The notes beneath the pieces are model-generated. The model worked only from the letters and a program-made list of their open reading frames with translations, ran no database searches and was not told where the DNA came from. From Carnegiea gigantea (Eukaryota > Streptophyta > Magnoliopsida > Caryophyllales > Cactaceae), in contig JAKOGI010000432.1 of the NCBI GenBank assembly GCA_029747015.1, positions 123,501 through 187,500 on the forward strand: a stretch of DNA of 64,000 nucleotides, given 5' to 3'. A program made the translations under genes and the position numbers. Position 1 is the stretch's first letter; the number at the start of each line of letters is the position of its first letter. Shown here piece after piece: positions 11,901 through 23,760 of the stretch.

Positions 11901-12631
11901 GAAGAGGAAGAGGTAGGGGAAGAGGAAGAGGACAAGTTGAAAACAATGTAGTTATAGATGGAGTAAGAAGTAGTAGAGAAAATGTTGTTAGTGGCGTACA
12001 GGGTCAAGGTGGGGAAACGACAACTAATGGTGGAAGAAGTAGAGGTAGAGGAAAAGAGAAAGGAAAAGGTCGATGCACAGGCCAATCCTTTGGTATAGGG
12101 CTGTTTGTCAACAATGAGGGACAATCCTTTGTAAATGTAAGTATATATGATATTTAATTTTATGGTTTTTGATTTACGTGAACTAATTTTGTTGATGCTC
12201 TATTAGTTGACAGGTCATGGTAGAGACACTATTGATCTTGACAAAGTTTATATGCATATCCATTAACATGATATACCCACAACAGCTTTTGAATTCACTC
12301 GTACAACTGAACAAGTCATGCCTACACCATCATCAATGCCTACCTATGGTATAGCTATGACACAAGGTGGAAGTACAAGTCGACAAAGTACTCATGGTTC
12401 AACTAATCCTTCCCAAGTCTTAGGTTTGCAACCATCCTCTTATATGTGGAATGGCCAACATTGCATAAGTTCTATAAGTTTGAAGGTATATTTTTTCCTT
12501 CAAATTATTTGACTCATTTTATTATATAGTGATTAACAACTTTTAAAAAAATTAAAATATAGGCACAATCTGAAAGACTCCAGAGAATGCGAACAATGTC
12601 AAAATCAAGCATCAATAATCAACCAAGTTAA
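8936..12631 (+). pseudogene. MuDR-type transposase (broken)
   Basis: Catalyses cut-and-paste movement of the surrounding MULE. An N-terminal PB1-like domain (from MSSFDKIKIFF, 8936) is followed by an acidic linker and then the MuDR DNA-binding region (FESKEMLRQAIVDYA, about 9772-9816). The MULE transposase core carries the first Asp in GIDGCFLKG (codon 10339-10341), the second in TSDQH (10531-10533), an intron from about 10543 to 10780, and the NNCCESFN segment (Glu codon 11069-11071). A SWIM zinc finger (CSCKSWTLSGIPCAHA, about 11338-11385) and a CCHC knuckle (CSKCKQVGHNTKGC, about 11630-11671) follow, then an Arg/Gly-rich tail (11840-12060). The last exon is 12563-12631. Breaks are a frameshift near 9231-9331, TGA at 9903-9905, TAA at 10925-10927 and a shift near 11615. 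The acceptor at 12562 fits the final exon. Confidence 0.9.
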
Positions 12632-13566
12632 GCCAAAACAGGTGGACATTGAGTAATGAATTGCCTCTACTGGAGCTCTACCCATCTTCTTGCCCCCATC
12701 CCCCTTCCGAAAATAAGAACTAAGTTACATTGCTTACTCACTCTTTGGGATAGTAAATTGTTTTGTATTAGCTTTTGAACTTATTTTGAGAAATTATACT
12801 TTTCTTTATAACAAATATGCATCTAATTTTTAGTTCCTTTGAAATTTCAGCTAACAACAAGTGTCTATGCACTATAGGAAAAAGCTTAGTACTAAATTAG
12901 TCTCCTTTAGAAGATAAAAGGCACAATAGAGATTTGAGTTTCATAACAATTGGGTTTCATTGCTAAATTCAGCCACAAAGGGGTTTAACCCAGCAATGGG
13001 CATACAGTTGACAATTAATCTCTAAACAATTTAGCTCTTATAAGAACAAATAATGGTGGAACTCTGGGGACTTCCAATAAATCCAAAAAGAAAATTTTTC
13101 AACATAATCTCACAAAATTGCACAAATAATCAGTTCAGAGAGGAACAAAATTTAATGGGAAAGAATTCACACCTTTAGTCTTTTGGAATTTCAAGATCTG
13201 AATGAGAATGAGACAGAGATGAAGCATGTGAACTCTAAACAAAACTATGGAGAAATGGGAGAAAAATTTAATGGGATGAGTGATAAATGGAAGGGGGGTA
13301 AAGTAGCTGACATCTTTAGGATGAAATGGGTCATAATAATTAAAAAGGAAGAGCTGTCTTTTTATCCATCAGAGGCAAAAGGATAACTGACATATGCTCT
13401 GTTACTTTAGCAAGGCAAAGGGAGTGTAAATGAAGAGATTACGTGGCTTCCAACTATTAATATATGCGCACACGCCAATGAAATTTAAAGGAAAAACTTA
13501 GAAGAATACATTAATAACTCTCAGTGGAGACGCGTGGACGTCAATCACCTTATTTATGATTCTTTT
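12632..13566. other. 3' non-coding part of the MULE
   Basis: AT-rich sequence between the transposase stop and the right TIR. A short open frame at 13183-13386 has no recognisable domain. No other structure seen. Confidence 0.6.
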
Positions 13567-13668
13567 AATTCTAAAATAAGAGTTGACTGATTTTTGTGTT
13601 CCTTTGTAAAGTTATGTGATTATTATGTACTTTAGGTACAAGTTTGATGATTTAAAAAAATTTTTCCC
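13567..13668 (-). repeat. MULE right terminal inverted repeat
   Basis: Inverse of 8288-8389, ending TTTTTCCC at 13668, followed directly by the second copy of the 9-bp target duplication. Confidence 0.9.
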
Positions 13669-14534
13669 TAAACTAATATAGACATTAATATAATATAAAC
13701 TTATAACTATTATTAACAAAGTTATTCATATATTAAAGTGTCCACAATCTCATTGTCAAATAATACTATTCTTTTATAATGTTCAACCACCAAAAAATAG
13801 TTGCAAATAGTTTTGTAAATTATAACGAGCTAACAGACAAAACTAGTGAGCTATGATTCTTCATAATGAGCAACATATTATAAATTTTAAAAGTATTCAA
13901 CATATTATAAACTTTAAAAGTATTCAACGTGATTTACTAAATTTTTAAAAATAAATAAATCTCATCACATAACAAAACAGAAAAAAATATCATAATGAAT
14001 AAAAATAAAAGTTCGCAAGTTATTAGTGAAATACAAATTTACAGTTGAGTTTTTGTTTAAAGAAACTATGTTCTAGATGCAAAATCTTCATTAATGCCAG
14101 AAGCCAATGCAATGTGCTCAACCCTACATAAGACACATTGCTTATAGTGAGAAAAATATAATTTTTAGAGAGCATGAAAGAAAATGAAAAAAGCATAGAA
14201 AATCAAAACACTATGATTATACCAAAATTCCACATAAATTAGCATATTCATTTATATCTAGAGTAGAATATAAAAACCAACTAAAAAAATAGATACATCT
14301 CTTGTAAGAGCAATAAAAAAGGCAAAGAAAAAAGTTTTTCTTGAATGTTAAGAGCTTCAGAAGGAGGATTCAACTGATTGGTAAAAATGCTACCCCCATT
14401 TGATTACCTCAACCTTTCATTAAAAATGAAACTAAAAACTCTATACATTTCATTAAAATCTACTGCTGGATTAGATGTACCTGCTGGATTAGATGAACCT
14501 GCAGCAATAACCTAAATCATCGTAAGAAAAACAT

Positions 14535-14725
14535 ATTTTTAGTGAGCATATATACATTTGTTTAGTGAGCCAACATATAAATTTCATGAGCAGAACTTGT
14601 ATGACTAACACTGTGAAAATTGAAAAATATAGTGAGTCAATGCACATTTTTGGTAAGTAGATACACAATATTAGTGAGTGCATTAAAACTTTTAGTGAGC
14701 CAAAACACAATATATTTTTAGTGAG
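14535..14725 (+). repeat. TTAGTGAGC array between the two convergent genes
   Basis: Roughly seven units (TTTTAGTGAGCATAT, TTTAGTGAGCCAAC, ATAGTGAGTCAATG and so on) between the 3' ends of the Ulp1-like and FAR1-like genes. Polarity is the same as in the introns at 4386 and 5985. The mirrored array is at 165-360. Confidence 0.8.
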
Positions 14726-17221
14726 CTTATCAACAAACTCAGTAAACTGCAAAAAGATATTATTATAAGAAATATAATTTATTCATTGTGAACATAATTT
14801 AACTTAAGGTTGTGATACACCTCCTCAATTCCTTGACGAAAACCTTGTCTTCCTTGATGTTATACTATTTGATATATTCTGCGATGTACTCTTCCTTGTT
14901 ACATTCCTTTAACCTTTCTTTCTAAAACCTTAGGATTACCAATTATTTGGTTACTAGCACTAGACTGTTTGATCATTTTCTGTATCACAAACATAAACTG
15001 AACCTACAACAATATCAACATCAATCTTTAACTTGGCAAAAGCTTCTTCATCTAGCTTTCTTATTTAGGTATTAGATTCACTTGCAAGAAGCAACGACTC
15101 AAACTGTCTATGCATCTGAACTCTCCATATGGAACTAGGAATACCAACAGCATTAACACTTGAAGCTTCTTCTACAGCCCGGGGGGGTCTAACTAGCCTA
15201 GTCCATAGTTTTAAAATATATTGATCTGGGATTTTAGGTACACAATGAACATTGAGAATACGCAAGCAGTGGCAGCGAAGAATACCAATCTCAGTGTACT
15301 TTTCATAGTTGCAAACAATATTTTGATATGAAAGATTGAACCTAACCACAAACCCAAACTTCTTCAAAAAACGATTCTCATAGACAACATATATGGGCTC
15401 TGTACCACAATAGATTTCAATTAAGCTAAGAAGATTTTGACAATACCCTTCCCCTTTAATGTATTCATTCTTAAAAACTTTATACAAGTTGTTCGTATAG
15501 ATTTTTGAAGCATGTTACAAAAGGCTAACACGTGGCAAATACATCTCAAGGAACCCAACTTTATTTTTCACATTCTCATCCTTCTCCTTAATGCTCCACT
15601 CAGTAGTAATATCACATAATACATTGTAAAAATCAAACAAACCACAAGTGGCATTGACTCTCTCTGACAAAGAAGCATTGTAGACTCACTTCTTTGTGGT
15701 GACAAAATGCCACCAGAAAAAACATCATTGCAAAAAGTTGGAAACAATTTTTCTTTCAATTGATACAATCTAACCAACCAAGCATTTTCAGCAAATTTAT
15801 ACTCTTCAACCAGTCTAACACAATAAAAAATCGTAAGGAGAAAGTAACAAGTTAGTAAGTAGAAACATGTAACCTTGGTGAGCAGATAATAAACATTAAT
15901 AGAAGGGGTTCACCTGTGCCAACAAAAATTAAACTCTACTACAGTTTCACATCTTATCAAAACACGGTCAAACTTATCAACAAATCCATCCAATGCCCTA
16001 AGATGACTAGTATTCTTTTTTGAATTCTCCAAGATGTGCCAAGTACACACAATCTATACTTTGCCAAAGAGAAGACCTTTTCGATAGCATTTGCTATAAA
16101 AAATGCTTAATCCGTCATCGTAGTTTTTAGCTATACATTATATATAGCTTCAACAAATGTTTCAAAGAACCAAACAAAGCTCTCAACCTTCTCATTCATC
16201 AGAAATCCACATCCAACCATAACATTCTTCGTATGATGATTCATACAAACAAGAGGTGCATATGTCATCTCATAATAATTGGTTCTATATGTTGTGTCAA
16301 ATATAAGGAGATTACCAAAAAAGAAATAATCATATTTGATTTGCGAATATCTCCAAGAAAAGCTCATCAAACAATCATCCTCATCTAATATATTTAAAAT
16401 TATTGGAAAAATCTTGCTCATTGACACGCCTATTTTCTAAAACACACATCAAGTGGTTGGCATCACCCCCATCCAAAGTCCTTGTAACTTTATTTGCAAC
16501 ACTATTATGGGCATCCCTTTTGCTAAATCCTAGTAATGGGGAACCCCATCCTCATTTCTTAGATGCCGATAAGCATAAGAAACTTTCATACCATTTCCGC
16601 TCATCTTTTGAAAAAAATCAATATGAGCTTTCTCAACTTTTTTATGTGACCTCAACTTATGAGCCGCATCTTCCAAAAGCAATTCATGATTATGAATCAT
16701 GTCCTGCTTCTTAAAAACCCATTTCCTATTAGCTTCAATGGAAAAAGTAGCCCTAGCTTTACAATTGCATCTGCAGCTTCGTTTTGTAAATGTTTTATCT
16801 TTTTTCCCATGACACCTTTTGAAACCTTGTTTGCTGTAACAAAACTTCCTTGAACGCACATCTTGTGAACCCTTTCTCCTCCTTAACTTGTCGAGGAGTT
16901 AATCTTTAGCTACCCCGACATATGCAACATTAATTTTTTAGGGCCTAAGTTTTTGGAGTGAATATTTTAGCACCTCGACATTTGCTGATCGAATTTTTAG
17001 GTACCCTCCATTTTTTTCTTAGGTTCCTAGCCTTTTAAAGTTTGCATTTTAACCTCAATCCTTAAAAACTTACTTTCGAAAAATCTAAAATTATGTTTGT
17101 GATATTTTGCCTATTAGTGTAACGTGAGGCCCTCTTTTAACTGATATTAGAGTCACGTAACCAAAAATAATCAAAATAATTAAGCTAATTAATGATTAAT
17201 TAAGCTAATTAACTGTGATTA

Positions 17222-18930
17222 ATGCTTGAATCATCGCCTACTTGTCTTGGACCAAATTATTTGCATATTGTTCATTCACTAAAAGGAATTTCTCCAATAG
17301 CACCTCAATTAAATAATATCACTGATATAATTTTAGAATTAAAAGCAGAATTAGCTAAAATCAAGACAGAAGTCAAGAAACTTAAGAAGCAGATATCTGC
17401 AAACCACCTATCTCTAATTAACGAAGCTAGACAGCAGAAAATCTATTTCTAATATTAGTATGCCATTTCAACATAAATATCTTTTTCAAAACCCAAAAAA
17501 TAAGATTCCATTTCCTCTGTACGAGATAAAAATCTAAAAAACGTAGGAGAAAAATCATGTGAAAAATTAGCTGAAAAAGAAGAAAAAGAAGAAGAAGAAG
17601 GAGTATAAGCAGTATACTCTTGAAGAACTGCAAGATATGTTCAAGAGAGAACAAAATTCTGAAGAATTAAACAAAATTATGAGCGCAATTAGTGATAAAC
17701 ATGACGTTTTATCTGATGAAGAGACTAACAATTTCCATTTAGAAAAATAAATATATCAGCAAATGAACCTTATTAAACTTGATAATCTTAATGCATTATC
17801 TTTAGAAGAAACTAGAAGAAAACTGGATAAAAAAATATTAAAATGACTGCTAAAGATGAGATTAATAAAATTGGAGAAGAACTCGATTTAGGTAAAATAG
17901 AGACCAATCTTGTTAACAATGTCATTCCTAAGACTGAAGAATTTGGTGAACCTTCTAGAAGAAATACTCAGTTCATAAGATCTAGATACATTCCAGCAGG
18001 ACGTAAAACCAATTTTTCTTTTGGGCTTATCCTAAAGAAAACTACCACTTATGAAGAAATTGGCCTTACTCCAATTAGTCAAACTAGATATATCTTAAAT
18101 ATCGATAGAGCTCTAAATAGAGAAGAAATATTTGAACATTGAAAAATAGGTATGAATAGTATCTTAAACCTAATACTACATAGACTGCCACTAATTTGCT
18201 AAGCTATATCGAGCATAGCTTTTCTGGCACTGTAGCTGACTGGTATGATTCATTAACTAAAGATGGAAAAAATACATTAAGAATGATGAAAACACTAGTT
18301 GCTATGTTCAGGAATTTGTGCAAAGAAATCAAAACCAAATTCATCGGAGCCAAACTTGATTCTGAAAAAAAAGCAAGAGAATGACAATGAAATATTAACA
18401 ATATAGAACTATAGGATATGAGATATCTAGAAAATTATATTGCTGAATTTAGTCAATGCTATTACAAAATCAAACATAATGAAACTAATCTGAGTATATT
18501 CTATAATAAATTACCATATCCTATAAATTCCATAATTAATGAAAAATACATGGCATGCCTTGAAAGAACACATGTCATTAACACCCTTGGTTCAAGTATC
18601 TCTTATTTATGAAAATGGATCAATGAATACTATCTTGATCTCTAGAAGCAAAAGAAGATAAAAAAGTAGTTTTTAACTTGTTGGAATTTACCTTACCAAT
18701 GGGGAAAAGAACCTGAAAGGAGATGAAAAAGAAAATTTTATTAAAAAAAGAGCTTTAATAAGCAACAAGGAGAGAAATATAGAGGAAAATATTATAACAA
18801 ACCAAGTCCTAAAAAACAAAGATTTTTAAGGAAAGCGGCTTATTATCTAGTAGGGAAAAACAACTACAAATGCTGGACATACAGAGAAGTAGGATATTAT
18901 ACTAATGAATACAAAAATAGAAAGAATAAC
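17222..18930 (+). pseudogene. Pararetrovirus coiled-coil protein and capsid region (decayed)
   Basis: A short open frame at 17222-17452 has a strong heptad pattern (ILELKAELAKIKTEVKKLKK), as in the small coiled-coil proteins of plant pararetroviruses. Fragments of a gag/capsid-like protein follow in different frames at 17843-18139, 18196-18381 and 18418-18609. A zinc-knuckle remnant lies at about 18871-18915. Its first Cys (18871-18873) remains, but the positions expected to be Cys, His and Cys are all Tyr, each explained by one transition. Many stops separate the pieces. I do not see a movement-protein domain. Relationship to Caulimoviridae rests mainly on the protease and reverse transcriptase downstream. 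Confidence 0.6.
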
Positions 18931-19939
18931 ATTCTAATTGAAACTTTGGTTAGCCTAGATTATGTTGAGTTTGATGAAGATAAGGCATTACACCTAACCC
19001 TAAATAACAACAAAGGATTGTTGAAATTATATTGGACAATAAACATGAAGAAAGTGATTATGAAGAAACAAGTCATATGATGGAAAGTAGGTCGATTAGT
19101 CTTGGTGATCTTTAAGGAGAAGAGTTTGTTGCAGACAATGAAAATCAAGATGTCAAAGGAGATTGGGTCTTTCCGATAATCCAAAAAGACATGATCTATA
19201 AAAAGTCCATCTTTCAGTTAAAAAGCAAATATGTATGTGAAATGATGGAAGGAGATCTTGAGATAAAGGATTGTGAATATGACGTTGGAGAAGTTAATCT
19301 CATTAAATGGGAAAGTAGCCTTAAGCATAACAAAGATAGAAAGTAAAGGTATATCCATATCGGAAGTATCTAAGTTTAAATCACTCCATTACAATGTTAC
19401 GATAAAGATATTGATCTTTACGCTTTATTCTGTGACATTAGCCATACTAAATTCAATAGTCAAACCAATTTATGTAATAGGTCAGTAGGATTCAATTGCC
19501 GACCAGGATATTATATGAGCTTGAAAGATGAATTTGCTAAAAACTTTTCATCTCTTAAGATAAAAACAGTGGGAATGGATATGAAAAGAGGAGGATATCT
19601 TTTAAGGATATTTTAAAAAATTATCTACAAATTAGATAATACCATAGACTCAAAGACTAAGGTAACAATGATAGAAGCAGAAAAATTTAAAAGTCCTACC
19701 CCTATGCAAAAGATCCAGAGGATTAAGTCCAATCCTCAGGAGATCAAAATCGATCGTTCATGGATATCTAGCTTTGCCGACCCTACAAAAATCAATAAGA
19801 AAAATATAATAAAAATTGACGAGGAGGGTAAAATCACCATCAAATCCCAATTATTGAGAGGCATCAGTACAAGATCAGAATGAGGAGAAGGATCTTTATC
19901 AGCTAAAGAAGAGCTTAAAGAAGATGATACAATTAGCCT

Positions 19940-20347
19940 AACTAGTGAAATGAATAGAATGAGTTTTGAATTTGTAAGATCCAATGTAGATCAAAGTATG
20001 AGTCTAGAAAGAAAGGTCATTGGATACAAAACTAGAACTATTAGCGAACCAATCTATGAGGATGAATTAGTCAAAAGCATGACTATGGAGATACACTATG
20101 AAGCTATCAATATAAATCCTAATAGCATCTATTCACCAATAAACATATGCTTAGAGTGGTATAGCAAATTTGAGTTATGTGCCTACATAGATAGTGGTTG
20201 CTCTGTATGCATTGGGAAAAGAACATTATTTCCAGAATTTATGTGGAAAAAAGCTAAAAATCCTTTACAAGTAAGGATGGCTGATAATAGTGTTATGAGT
20301 CATAATGAGGTAATAGAAGGATTATCCATAGAATTAGGAGGAGTATA
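19940..20347 (+). pseudogene. Pararetrovirus aspartic protease domain
   Basis: Open frame containing the retropepsin-type active site Asp-Ser-Gly (Asp codon 20190-20192) in the context CAYIDSGCSVC, as in caulimovirid proteases that mature the viral polyprotein. The frame ends at 20346-20348. The corresponding segment of copy 2 (28623-28907, - strand) also keeps D-S-G. It lies between the capsid remnant and the reverse transcriptase, the usual pararetroviral order. Confidence 0.7.
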
Positions 20348-20479
20348 ATGTATTATACTAGTTCTATGCGCTATTGATCAACCCTCTTATGATATGATGA
20401 TTGGAAATAATTTTCATGCACCCAGACCATAAACCAAATAATATTTACAATTAATGGTTATTCAATTCTTATTGAAAAA

Positions 20480-21760
20480 TTGAGTAAGGTTTACACTCAT
20501 CAGAAAATTGAATTTACACGTAGCCAGCGTGGTGAGAAGGTAATGCCTGCACAACGAGAAGTTGCACTGATAATTTCACTGCTTGAATTATCTGTTAAAG
20601 AGCAGATTATGGAACAACAAGAAAAATTATGGAAAGAACTCTGCTCTAATAATCCCCTAAAACTTTGGGATAAAGATAAAACATTTGCTAAAATCACGTC
20701 ATTAAATCCTAACACTATTATCCGAGTTAAACAGATGGTGTATACACACCAGGACATCCAAGAGTTCAATAAACAAATCAAAGAACTTTTGGATAAATGA
20801 TTAATTAGGAATATCAAGAGTTTTTACACTAGTCCTGCTTTTATGGTAAGAAATCATACTGAAGGAAAAAGAGAAAAAGCAAGAATGGTAATTAATTGCA
20901 AAAAGCTTAATGATAATACTATCTTTGATGGTTACTATATTTATAACAAAACAGTCTTTTTCAACAGAATTAGCAGATAACCATGGATGAGGAAAGTATT
21001 CCTTTAACTGCATTTAGTGCCCCACAAGGATATTATGAATGGATAGTATTGCCATTTAGTCTTAAAAATGCACCTCAAATATTCCAGAGAAAAATGGATA
21101 ACATCTTCAAAGATCTTAATCACTGTTGTCTAGTTACATCGATGATATCCTTATCTTTCTCAAAACCATAGAACAGCATAAAGATGATGGCTTAACTATC
21201 ACCCAAAGATGCATTGACTATGGTATTATACTTGACAAAAACAAGTGCATTTATGTTGAACAAGAGTTTGGGTTTTTAGATCTAGAGATAAAAGCTGAAC
21301 AGATCATCCTACAAAAACATATTTTGAAAAAAATAGAAAATTTTCCTGAAAAGATTGAAGATATAAAGCAATTAGAAAGGTTTCTTGGATGCCTTGCCTA
21401 TGCCTCAGACTTCATCAAAGATTTAGTTAAACTAAGAAAACCATTGCAACAGAAACTCAAGAAAGAAGTGAATTGGACATGGACCACTAATGATACAAAG
21501 ATTGTTCAAAACTTCAAAAAGATGTGTAAAAATCTTCCTGTTCTTAATTTGCCTAATGAAGGAGATGACTTAATTCTTGATACAGATTCTAGCAATGAGC
21601 ATTGGAGTGCAGTACTCAAAATCAAAGAAGGTGAAAAGCTCTGTAAATATTACAATGGAAGTTGTAATAAGGTAGAATGTAACTATCCCATGATGTAGAA
21701 AGAAATCCTTGCAGTTATAAAGGGAATTGAAAAGTTCCTAATCTTTTTAGCCCCAAAACC
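20480..21760 (+). pseudogene. Pararetrovirus reverse transcriptase and RNase H (frameshifted)
   Basis: The open frames 20480-20797, 20983-21168 and 21126-21695 cover reverse transcriptase then RNase H. Visible landmarks are the PQGYYEW segment, LPFSLKNAPQIFQ, and the catalytic Tyr-Ile-Asp-Asp box at 21135-21146, which falls just after a frameshift. Next come the connection segment with FLGCLAYASDF and the RNase H start with an Asp in LILDTDSSNE. A stop at 21696-21698 interrupts RNase H. Copy 2 keeps the Tyr-Ile-Asp-Asp box in frame. There is no integrase, which distinguishes this from an LTR retrotransposon. Confidence 0.8.
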
Positions 21761-21941
21761 TTTTCTTATACAAACTCATTACAAAGGAATACTTGGTTTT
21801 ATGAAAAAGAATTTATCAAACGTGCAAGCGCTAGGGTGACTCCTGCGTTTGCAAATATAGCTTAATCAGTTTTCCTTCTCTATTGAACATATATAGGAAT
21901 TGAAGAATCTCTAGTAGATAGTCTAACTCAAGAACACACCA

Positions 21942-23008
21942 ATGGTGATCATCAAAGCCGAACTCCTGCCAGAAAAGGAGGAAATCTATAATGAAATGCC
22001 ACTTATACTAGAATGGATTTCTCCTTCTAGTAAAGTCCTTATTGATAACCTAGAATTTCATACAAAAAGTAGATCACGTTTTGGTCTACTATCTACTGCC
22101 TACCTAATAGCCCAAAGATTTTTCCTTTTAGAGCTACAAGTTAATTACCTTAGATGTCCCTATGATATCCAAGAAAAAATAAGTACTCATGTTCAAGAAA
22201 AATAGTTCAATGACTGGTATGCGGCTTGCATTGACTTTTATCATCATTATTCCCATGATATTTGGGAATCTTAGCATATAACTATCTACTTTCCCGATAA
22301 GTCTGAAATTGGTGGTATTAGTTTTCCAACAAATTCAATATCTCCAAATGACCTTATCATTAAAGTTTAGGAATACGGGATGGTACTTTACTTTATAGAA
22401 ATCCTATATCCAAATTTTCTATTTTTCTCAAGACTAACGAAATTTTAGCAATGCATGTTCCGAAAAATCCATTGGATTCTTACATCTCCAGAAGGTCCAA
22501 CAAAAATTCCAATTAGTAGATGCCTAAATTTGGAATTGTATATAGTATTTTCAGCCAAACTAGCCCATTTTCTTATTTAGATCGTTGATTACAATGATCT
22601 CTATGATCAATGACAAGAATGGGTTCCTGAACAATGAGAGTTAATTACTGATCCTACTTTAGCAAGAATCATTGGATTTTTCAACATTTATCATAAATGT
22701 TGGGCATTAATGGAATAAGAAAAAACGTTAATGCATTATGGAAATACTACTTTCGCTTATGCTAATAAATTTAAAGAGTACATGAAGTGGAGGGTGCAGT
22801 CTCAGAAGATATTTTTGATTATCTCTTTGATGTTGGAGCCAGAAAATTCTTATTAGAAAAAGAAAAGAAATATTTTCTTGAGTTATTTGAGAAATGGGAT
22901 CCATATCATCTTCAATTAGATGAAGGTTTTGATAATTATCCAAATAATGAAGGACTGAAAGACATAATTGGAGATGAAGGCATGCAGAATCTCAATAATG
23001 ATGACTAG
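21942..23008 (+). pseudogene. Pararetrovirus downstream ORF, function unknown
   Basis: Open pieces 21942-22202 and 22787-23005 belong to one decayed coding region downstream of RNase H, separated by several stops. The first contains ILEWISPSSKVLIDNLEF, the second an acidic segment with EKWDPYHLQLDEGF and a run of Asp/Asn/Glu at the end. Some caulimovirids carry an extra protein here; I cannot assign this one to a known family. Homologous sequence is in copy 2 at about 25850-26930 on the - strand. Confidence 0.45.
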
Positions 23009-23087
23009 TCTTGTCATCATTAAAAGATCTGAAAGGTGGTTGCCCCATTATTATACTATTTTGATAAGTATCTGGTCTGTAAAATAA

Positions 23088-23225
23088 AGTGTATACTGTA
23101 GCAATGTGAAAAGTCAGTGTGCACTGTAGCCATGTAAAAAATCAGTGTGTATTGTAGCCAATAGGGCATCCTATATACCCCATCTCCTTTATAAAAGGAG
23201 AGGTCAAGTGCTGAGAAAGGATACG
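23088..23225 (+). promoter_or_regulatory. Probable pararetroviral promoter with 28-bp repeats and TATA box
   Basis: Two adjacent 28-bp units begin at about 23096 and 23124 (CTGTAGC..ATGT.AAAA.TCAGTGTG), with a partial third at 23152. They sit just upstream of CTATATACCC (23171-23180) and a hairpin-like CTCCTTTATAAAAGGAG. This layout, direct repeats before a TATA box and before a long non-coding leader, resembles caulimovirid pregenomic RNA promoters. It lies at the 3' end of the integrated genome, so transcription would run out toward 24 kb. Activity is unknown. Confidence 0.5.
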
Positions 23226-23760
23226 ATCATTTGAGCATATTTAAGTAAAAGAGAAGTCGGGATTCTCCATTTCTCTATGAGCAAGCATCTCTGATGATCT
23301 TAGTAGCTTAAGTCCATCTTCAAAGCTTTCCATTATAATATTTCCACTTTCAAACTTTCAACAAAAGAAGTTTCCCAGTAGGGAACGTTATTCAATTGAA
23401 CCTTATGTCTTAAATATTATAATTTCTTGTTAAAGTTCCACTATCCTTGAAAAAGATTAAAAACTTAATTAGTGATTATAGTCTGAGGTAGGAAATGGAA
23501 TAGATCTATGTTGTACCTGATCTAAGGAAGGTGGGGTTGAAATTAGCAATCTCTGTAAACCGAAAGCTAGAAGAACGTCGTAGTCCAACGCCGACTAAGT
23601 TCAGGTAACAGTCGAAACTCCCTAATTAGGTTTTAATTATTTTGCTAAGTATAGTGGGCCTATAACCACAGATATAAGATATAAGTAGTAGATTATGACA
23701 ACTACTACGAGTAAAGTCATTATGAGAAGACTAATTGTTTAAAACAAGTATATTTCACGA
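23226..23760 (+). other. Pararetroviral leader-like non-coding stretch
   Basis: No long frame. It follows the promoter-like block and is conserved, inverted, in copy 2 (about 25085-25640), including the block around AACGTCGTAGTCCAACGCC. I did not find a clear initiator-tRNA-Met primer-binding sequence here. A leader role is inferred from position. Confidence 0.4.

Larger units (their letters stand above)
8288..13668 (+). mobile_element. MuDR-type Mutator-like element (MULE), complete with TIRs and 9-bp TSD
   Basis: Terminal inverted repeats of about 100 bp: 8288-8389 begins GGGAAAAAATTTTAAAAATC and 13567-13668 is its near-perfect inverse. The flanks are an exact 9-bp duplication, TAAACTAAT, at 8279-8287 and 13669-13677. 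The mirrored position in the left palindrome arm (about 1218-1226, TAGACTAAT) is an uninterrupted single copy, in effect an empty site. A 9-bp duplication with long TIRs is the Mutator signature. The interior holds one spliced transposase gene on the + strand, now broken. Element length is 5381 bp. Confidence 0.95.
6062..14893. repeat. Right arm of the giant inverted repeat (split by a MULE)
   Basis: Matches the reverse complement of 1-3838 in two blocks, 6062-8287 and 13669-14893, separated by the 5381-bp MULE. Without the MULE the arm is about 3.45 kb, against about 3.5 kb for the left arm without its MITE. The loop at 3839-6061 is single copy and holds the 5' half of the Ulp1-like gene. 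Confidence 0.85.

Noticed and set aside
23226..23760. A tRNA-Met primer-binding site in the viral leader
   Set aside because: No convincing match to the TGGTATCAGAGC core; it may be decayed or lie outside the captured segment.
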